The position numbers were made by a program, and so were the translations under genes. From Thoreauomyces humboldtii (Eukaryota > Chytridiomycota > Chytridiomycetes > Spizellomycetales > Powellomycetaceae): a DNA stretch of 11,881 bases. Positions within the stretch are counted from its first letter, which is position 1. Every line of letters begins with the position of its first letter. Where the stretch lies: assembly GCA_027596035.1 (NCBI GenBank), contig JADGJA010000717.1:1-11881 (forward strand), read 5' to 3'. A model generated the notes under the pieces. That model saw only the letters and a program-made list of their open reading frames with translations. It searched no databases and was not told where the DNA came from. This document shows positions 7,489 through 11,881 of the stretch, piece after piece.

Positions 7489-7812
7489 TGTCCCCGTGTG
7501 TGGTCTGGTCCAGGAATTGGGTGGTTGAGTGAGAGAAAGGGGATCTCGAGAAAAACGAAACAGCGAGGAATGCAACTACCTGGCTGCATTCCTCGAGAAG
7601 GTAACAATTTTCTCGTAAGCAAAAGCGGTGTCGAAAACTCTGGGCCAAAAACCACAGCCAAGTATACCGTTGCGATGATTAGCCTGAAGGGGAAAGCATG
7701 ATATTATAATGAAATGGACGAATGAGCGTGTATGAGATGTACGCGGGATGAAGTGGGATGCAACAGTGAGTGTGACAAAGGGAAACCGCCTGCGGGGTCC
7801 TGGAGGATCGAT
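7489..7812. promoter_or_regulatory. Choline kinase 3' flank and RPB5 promoter/leader (324 bp)
   Basis: The two minus-strand genes are tandem here, so one short interval must hold the end of the choline kinase transcript and the start of RPB5. The 60 bases next to the RPB5 ATG are CT/CA-rich when read on the minus strand, as expected for a fungal leader. An AT-rich element at 7702-7710 (minus strand ATTATAATA) could be a 3'-end signal of the kinase or a distal TATA element of RPB5. A perfect hairpin occupies 7564-7595. Confidence 0.5.
7564..7595 (-). repeat. Perfect 11-bp inverted repeat (hairpin) upstream of RPB5
   Basis: CGAGGAATGCA (7564-7574) and TGCATTCCTCG (7585-7595) are exact reverse complements around a 10-base spacer. 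The element lies 76-107 bases before the RPB5 ATG, so it would fold in the 5' leader if transcription starts upstream of it. One arm carries an ATG in the minus-strand reading (7589-7587). Confidence 0.75.
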
Positions 7813-9234
7813 TCACAAGGCCAGCATGTCGCTCTTGATCTTCCAATACTGCCCGAAGCGGGTGCAGGCATACCCGACGTAATCGAAATCGATGTCAGTT
7901 TGCGATGCCTGCATCAGTCCCCACAGTCCCCACAGGAGATGACTCGCCAGCGCAAACTTGTTCGCCTCCCTGTACATGAACGCCAAGGACCTCTTCCTCT
8001 CGACATCGGAAACCACGCCGGCGGCGTCGATGTAAGCATTGAAGAAAACCTCTTGCTGCTCCCGAGTAGGGTATTTGTCAAAGTCCATGCGATGCGGGGT
8101 CGGACAGTGATAGTCGGCGGCCCACTCGCAAAAGTGGTTGGCAAAGTCGTACCCGCGGTAGTTGATGGACGAATACTCATAATCGACTATGATTAGACTG
8201 CCGTCGGATCGCTTCCGAAGGACGTTTCCGTACTGAGCGTCGTTGTGCGCAAAGACGAGTGGGCTGGCCATGTCGTGGAGGTTGGACTCGACCTCGTCGA
8301 TCTCGGCTCGGATCGTCTTGATGTCGACGACCCTGCGCATGTCCGCGTACCGCTCCGGTTGGATCTTCTTCATGATCGAGACGGACTTGAGTGCCATCTT
8401 TTGCCATCTTCGAAGTTTGTTCCATAGATCGGAGGACGTGGTGGACTCGACCTCCTCCGCGTCGTCGCTAGAGTGGATGAGCTGGTGGAGCTTGTAGAGC
8501 TGGACGGCGATCTTTCGGGAAGTGTCGGGATCGCGAAGATCGTCCTTTCCCAACGTTGAACTGTCGAGGTATTCTTCGAACCGGCCGTTAGCGAACGCGC
8601 CAAGGAGTTTCGGGGCCACGCCGTGTTCGCTCATCTTGCACAACCAGAACATCTCGCGATCGCGCTTGATGAACTGGTCCGCCCCTGATCCGTAGATTCG
8701 AAGAAGGACCTTGTGAGTGCCTGCTGGTCCAGTGACAAAGTAGATGCAATTCGTCATGGCGCCTGAGACGCGCTCCAGGTGCAGTTGCGAGGCGTCCCGC
8801 ACGCAGGACCACTCTTCAGGCAGAAGGTCCATCAGGCAGGTCAAGACTGCCGTTTGGAGTTCGAGGGCTTTCCGATGACTAAGTGAAGGAAGATGAGAAA
8901 AGATGAGCTTGATAAAAGATATCGAAAACCGACACGAAACTCACGGGCTGACAACGGCGGAAGAGACCGGGATGCCGCTGGCCCGCAGGAAGCTGGTGAG
9001 CTTGTCCTGGCGTCCGTCCAGATCCGAAACGTCGGAGACGTCCGACATGAGAGACTCTGTGTCATCCTCGTTATGAACGTCCTCTTCTTCGATATCGAAA
9101 GACTCTGCGGCGGGTGCGGAAGTTTGGTGTGCGGGAGCGTGCGGAGCAGCGACGTGAGGAGCAAAGAAGGCGTTTGCTTGAAGCTTGTCAGCCTCTGTCG
9201 CGGACGTTTGAAGCGGGACTGTAACGCTGGACAT
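7813..9234 (-). CDS. Choline/ethanolamine kinase, two exons
   Basis: It phosphorylates choline (or ethanolamine) with ATP, the first step of the CDP-choline (Kennedy) route to phospholipids, normally in the cytosol. Exon 1 is 9234-8945 and exon 2 is 8878-7813, separated by a 66-base intron (donor GTGAGT, acceptor TTAG), giving 451 residues, close to the ~430-580 of known enzymes. The nucleotide-binding turn SGAMTN is at about 135-140. Brenner's kinase motif HNDAQYGN is at 308-315 with catalytic Asp310. The choline kinase motif begins with VDYEYSS at 328-334 (Mg-binding Asp329) and continues through NYRGYDFANHFCEW, followed by a WGLWGLMQA segment near 413-421. Residues 46-75 form an acidic serine-rich stretch with SDVSDVSD, a likely phosphorylation region. 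The ATG at 9234 is the first in-frame ATG; the open frame upstream to 9528 begins with GTG and reads a pyrimidine-rich leader. Choline versus ethanolamine preference is not decided by sequence. Confidence 0.93.
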
Positions 9235-10275
9235 TGATGCGTTCACGCCGTTTTTTGTGTAGATACGCGAGAAGCTAGAACTGAAGCGTAACGACGGCGA
9301 AGGGGGGAGGGGGACGGCGGCGGAGTGGCTGGACTTTGTTGAGCTGGTGCTGCGGAAGGATACAGCACTACTGAGGGGTGAAGGAACTGCTGCAGGGATT
9401 CTACTGTGACTGGAGCGCGAGACAGACCTGGTCGGCGTGGAGCGAATTTGCGAGGTTGGTTTCGGACGAACGAACGGGGAAGAGCGAGGAAAAAAGCTGA
9501 AGGAAAAGAAAGGGGAAGAATTTAGCACGAGACCGAAATGGTCAAATCAAGGTTTCAAGGGACTTTCTCTTCGGTTTGCTGCGCACTCGCGGAATCAAAG
9601 CCGCAGAATCAGAACCGGTGGTACTGAGGTCCGGCACTACCCGTTACCAGTCCCGACCGCTTGGTCTTCCTTCCTGCTGCTCGCTCTGGGGACTCGAGGC
9701 GGACATGCGTACCAGCGACTACCAGGATCGGTGGACAATCGGCTATCGTGAAGTACGAGAAATTGTGACTGGGATCTGTCCCGTCGACGAGACTCGTCAA
9801 ACATGTCTCATGGTCGGTTTCGCTTGACGCCTCGACTGTCATGCCTCCATGCTTCAGTTTCCTGTGACTTCTGGCTCTTGTCTTTGTAACTGGCCCATTC
9901 GTGAGCGCAGCGAACACACATGTGCAATGTGTTATGATACCATACCATCAGATAACCCAAGACGATGAAAGTAAGGATTGTCATGACTGTACTTGAACAG
10001 GGCCGCAGTCCCCTTCCGAAGAAGTCGATAGCGCTTCGGATCTCGCTTATCTAAGCTGAGCATAAACTGACAGATGCTGCGTAGATATGCCGACTTCGCC
10101 ATCATCAGCCTTGGCTTCTAGCAGGCACTTCCCGGGTCAAACACCAAGGTGAGTGCATGCAGGAGCTGGATGAAAGCGTGTGACCGAAGTAACCCTTCCT
10201 GATCTTGATCCTGTCGAGGCCAGACCGTTTTCACACTCCGACTGAGCAGCCCGTCGGTTATCGACAACGCCCAGC
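9235..10275. promoter_or_regulatory. Divergent intergenic region between choline kinase and the DUF1275 gene (1041 bp)
   Basis: Transcription runs outward from this interval on both sides. The left part (about 9240-9520) is strongly pyrimidine-rich in the minus-strand reading, especially 9478-9520, which suits the choline kinase core promoter and leader. The right part contains several HGATAR motifs (fungal GATA-factor sites) at 9743-9748, 9950-9955, 10026-10031, 10046-10052 and 10258-10263, and a 7-bp inverted repeat TCCGAAG/CTTCGGA at 10015-10021 and 10034-10040. A minus-strand frame at 9609-9917 opens with GTG and has no recognisable features; it is not called. A possible extra exon of the next gene is listed separately. 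Confidence 0.5.
10087..10148 (+). other. Possible upstream coding exon of the DUF1275 gene
   Basis: An ATG at 10087 opens 20 codons plus two bases that reach a strong donor, AAG/GTGAGT, at 10148/10149 without a stop. An acceptor CCCAG ends at 10274, and joining it restores the frame exactly one base before the ATG at 10276. The join would add a short Ser/Pro-rich N-terminus, giving a 358-residue protein. Alternatively this is an intron in the 5' untranslated region or an accident. A second ATG at 10074 opens a short overlapping frame (15 codons) that could act as an upstream ORF. Confidence 0.45.
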
Positions 10276-11289
10276 ATGAATAACTTCGCCGATCGCGAGT
10301 TTTACACCATAGTGATCGGTGGATCCGCCCTCGCAGTCAACGCAGGATTCATCAATGTCGTTACGCTCGCCGGAGTCTTCAGCGTGACGGTCTCTCACCA
10401 CACCGGCAACGTCTCCAAGACCGCCATCGCTCTCCTGAATGCCGACCTGACGACCCTCGCTCTAGTCTCCTCCATCATTGCGACATACATGTTCGGAGCC
10501 TTCATAGCGGGCTTCATGGTCGGAGACAACAAGTTTCGACTCGGTCGAGCCTACGGTTACGCCCTCATCCTGGAGGCCGCCATGCTTTTCGGCAGTTTCG
10601 TGTTTCTCCGTAAGGAGCTCATCCTCGGAGAATGGTGCGCCGCCTTTGCCTGCGGACTCCAGAACGCCCTGGCGACCAGCTACTCGGGTGCCGTGGTTCG
10701 CACCACCCACATGACCGGCATCATCACCGACATCGGCAACATCCTCGGCCAGGCCTGTCGAGCCGACACCCAGGCCGAACTCTGGAGACTCAAGGTCCAC
10801 TGTCCGCTCCTCGTCTGCTACTTTCTCGGTGGCATCCTCGGTCAGCTGGCCTACCTGGGCATGTCGGAACGTTCCCTCCTCCTCCCTTGCCTCTTCACGG
10901 GCGGCATCGCCGCCGTCTACCTCTCCCTGCCCATGGTCAAGGAGGCCACCGTCGTCCTCCAGGAGACGGCACTCCAGATGGGTCTCATCGGTCCCCATCC
11001 TCCCGTCGAGGTGAGACTGATAGGAGACCCGAGGAGCGTGCACGACGTGTACAGCAAGCTGCAGGGGAGGGACGTGGACGTCGACATCAAGAACTTTCTG
11101 GCCGACATGGACGAGGACGATGGAGGGGAGCGGGGAGGAAGGCGAAAGTCGTCGAGAGCGGGCGCGACGCCGGTCATCGCGACCGCCAACGTGGATACGG
11201 TCAAAGTGGCCAGGCTGGATGAGGGGAAGGAAGATGACGGCACCTCGGGTGAACAAGGAGCGCGGTCGCCGTCGACACTGGGCACTTGA
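10276..11289 (+). CDS. YoaK/DUF1275 family membrane protein with long C-terminal tail
   Basis: DUF1275 (YoaK-like) proteins are small integral membrane proteins, common in bacteria and patchy in fungi and algae, with no settled function. The frame encodes 337 residues from the ATG at 10276. Family features are GFINVVTLAGVF and HHTGN in the first third (24-45) and GLQNALATSYSG with VRTTHMTG (127-148), which match the conserved Gln-Asn-Ala and Thr-Thr-His-x-Thr-Gly signatures. Helices are predicted by eye near 10-34, 59-82, 92-112, 115-135, 172-196 and 199-218. Bacterial members usually end near residue 220-250; here a hydrophilic tail of about 115 residues follows, rich in Asp, Glu, Arg and Ser. 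The part read here has no intron. Whether ATG 10276 or an upstream exon at 10087 gives the true N-terminus is open. Transport or sensing is guesswork. The gene converges on the partial gene at the right edge. Confidence 0.85.
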   Translation: MNNFADREFYTIVIGGSALAVNAGFINVVTLAGVFSVTVSHHTGNVSKTAIALLNADLTTLALVSSIIATYMFGAFIAGFMVGDNKFRLGRAYGYALILEAAMLFGSFVFLRKELILGEWCAAFACGLQNALATSYSGAVVRTTHMTGIITDIGNILGQACRADTQAELWRLKVHCPLLVCYFLGGILGQLAYLGMSERSLLLPCLFTGGIAAVYLSLPMVKEATVVLQETALQMGLIGPHPPVEVRLIGDPRSVHDVYSKLQGRDVDVDIKNFLADMDEDDGGERGGRRKSSRAGATPVIATANVDTVKVARLDEGKEDDGTSGEQGARSPSTLGT

Positions 11290-11542
11290 TTTGTCTGACA
11301 CGAACAGGTAAAGACGACTAGAGGAGATGTTTCTCATATACTTGCTCGTTTCTTACGTCAACGCCGGTCGCTATCAGATGCCTGATACGATCCAGCGTTT
11401 GTCAGATTCTTGGCGCTCTTCAGATTCTCAAATACTGCCTTGGCGTCCTCCATACTGTCTCCGCCTTGTTCGTTTCAACATCGTTTCATTATTTGTGAAA
11501 GATGCGCCCACAGGGACAAGTGTTTTGCCCACTATCCTAATT
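11290..11542. other. Convergent 3' flank of the DUF1275 gene
   Basis: This short interval separates two apparently convergent genes and should contain both 3' untranslated regions. It is richer in A and T than the flanking coding sequence. A plus-strand frame at 11327-11620 crosses it but lacks coding bias and overlaps the better-supported minus-strand frame. Confidence 0.4.
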
Positions 11543-11881
11543 TCATGCTCTCAGCAAACCCTCCACCGGGAACCCCTGCACAGGAAAGACCGCCGCACTG
11601 TCAGTTTTCCCCTGAGCTAGGACTCTTCCACCCGTCTCCCAGATCCCCTTCCGATCCGAGAAGAAGTCTCCAGCGGTGGTCCCGTACGTCTGGGCGGCGG
11701 TAACGTGGCTCGTACGGGTCGGGAAGAGGAGCGGCTTGATGGCTGCCGTAGGATGCGGTTGGGCGTATCGCCCGTGCACGGTCCCTTCGTCCACGCGAGG
11801 TCGAGCAAAGTGGGTCTGGTGGGTGGTACGGTTGTCGTCGGGCTGACCGCTGCCGGTCCCGATGGGCGGGAGGGATGCGGG
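11543..11881 (-). CDS. C-terminal part of an unrecognised protein, cut by the window edge
   Basis: From the right edge a minus-strand frame stays open for 112 codons to TGA at 11545-11543. Third codon positions are mostly C or G (for example runs of ACC, GCC, TTC, ATC, CAC) up to about 11620, as in the confirmed genes, which argues that it is translated. The product is rich in Thr, His, Gln, Pro and Gly, looks largely disordered, and contains AQTYGTTAGDFFSDRKGIWE near the middle. The last 30 codons show weaker bias, so an intron near the end is possible. No family is recognised; the start lies outside the window. Confidence 0.5.
   Translation of the reverse strand, partial: PASLPPIGTGSGQPDDNRTTHQTHFARPRVDEGTVHGRYAQPHPTAAIKPLLFPTRTSHVTAAQTYGTTAGDFFSDRKGIWETGGRVLAQGKTDSAAVFPVQGFPVEGLLRA

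Noticed and set aside
9235..9528. N-terminal extension of choline kinase by 98 residues
   Set aside because: The open frame begins with GTG and no in-frame ATG exists before 9234; the sequence is a pyrimidine-rich leader that reads as Ser/Pro by composition.
9609..9917. Minus-strand 102-codon frame in the divergent intergenic region
   Set aside because: It opens with GTG, has no family features, and shows no clear third-position GC bias.
10462..11337. 291-codon minus-strand open frame across the DUF1275 gene
   Set aside because: It is antisense to recognised family motifs and has no features of its own; it is a shadow.
1..11881. tRNA, rRNA, CRISPR array, transposon ends or viral genes
   Set aside because: Scanning by eye for T-loop cores (TTCRA), long direct repeats, regularly spaced repeats, transposase motifs and terminal inverted repeats gave nothing credible. 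The TTCGAA at 1358-1365 lacks pairing stems for a tRNA.

Overview
The window looks like a gene-dense stretch of a fungal nuclear genome, most likely a basidiomycete. The evidence is as follows. Genes are split by short introns with GTRNGY donors and YAG acceptors. Start codons sit behind CT- or CA-rich leaders, and coding regions are GC-rich with strong GC preference at third codon positions. The isocitrate lyase is of the eukaryotic long type, and an RNA polymerase subunit shared by Pol I, II and III is present. No bacterial operon structure, ribosome binding sites, tRNA, rRNA, CRISPR array or transposon was found. The fungal assignment is strong; basidiomycete is an inference from gene style.

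Layout, left to right. A three-helix, proline-rich, cysteine-rich membrane protein of unknown function (minus, 247-1338) shares a divergent promoter region with a single-exon alpha/beta hydrolase (plus, 1800-2738). A 634-base spacer carrying a TATA box leads into isocitrate lyase (plus, five exons, 3373-5464). Isocitrate lyase converges on RPB5, the ABC27-type polymerase subunit (minus, six exons, 6117-7488). RPB5 lies tail-to-head behind choline/ethanolamine kinase (minus, two exons, 7813-9234). After a 1.04-kb divergent intergenic region comes a YoaK/DUF1275 membrane protein with a long hydrophilic tail (plus, 10276-11289, possibly with an extra coding exon at 10087-10148). It converges on the 3' end of an unrecognised gene that runs off the right edge (minus, 11543-11881).

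The genes do not form an obvious pathway cluster. Isocitrate lyase (glyoxylate shunt), choline kinase (Kennedy pathway) and RPB5 (transcription) are housekeeping or metabolic genes that happen to be neighbours. I do not see a coherent new multi-gene system here. The least explained items are the membrane protein at the left, the tail and possible extra exon of the DUF1275 protein, the partial gene at the right edge, and several non-coding structures: a perfect hairpin with an embedded upstream ATG ahead of RPB5, a long hairpin inside isocitrate lyase intron 2, and repeated short motifs in promoters. Exon joins were made by eye from splice signals, reading phase and family conservation; none is confirmed by transcript data.
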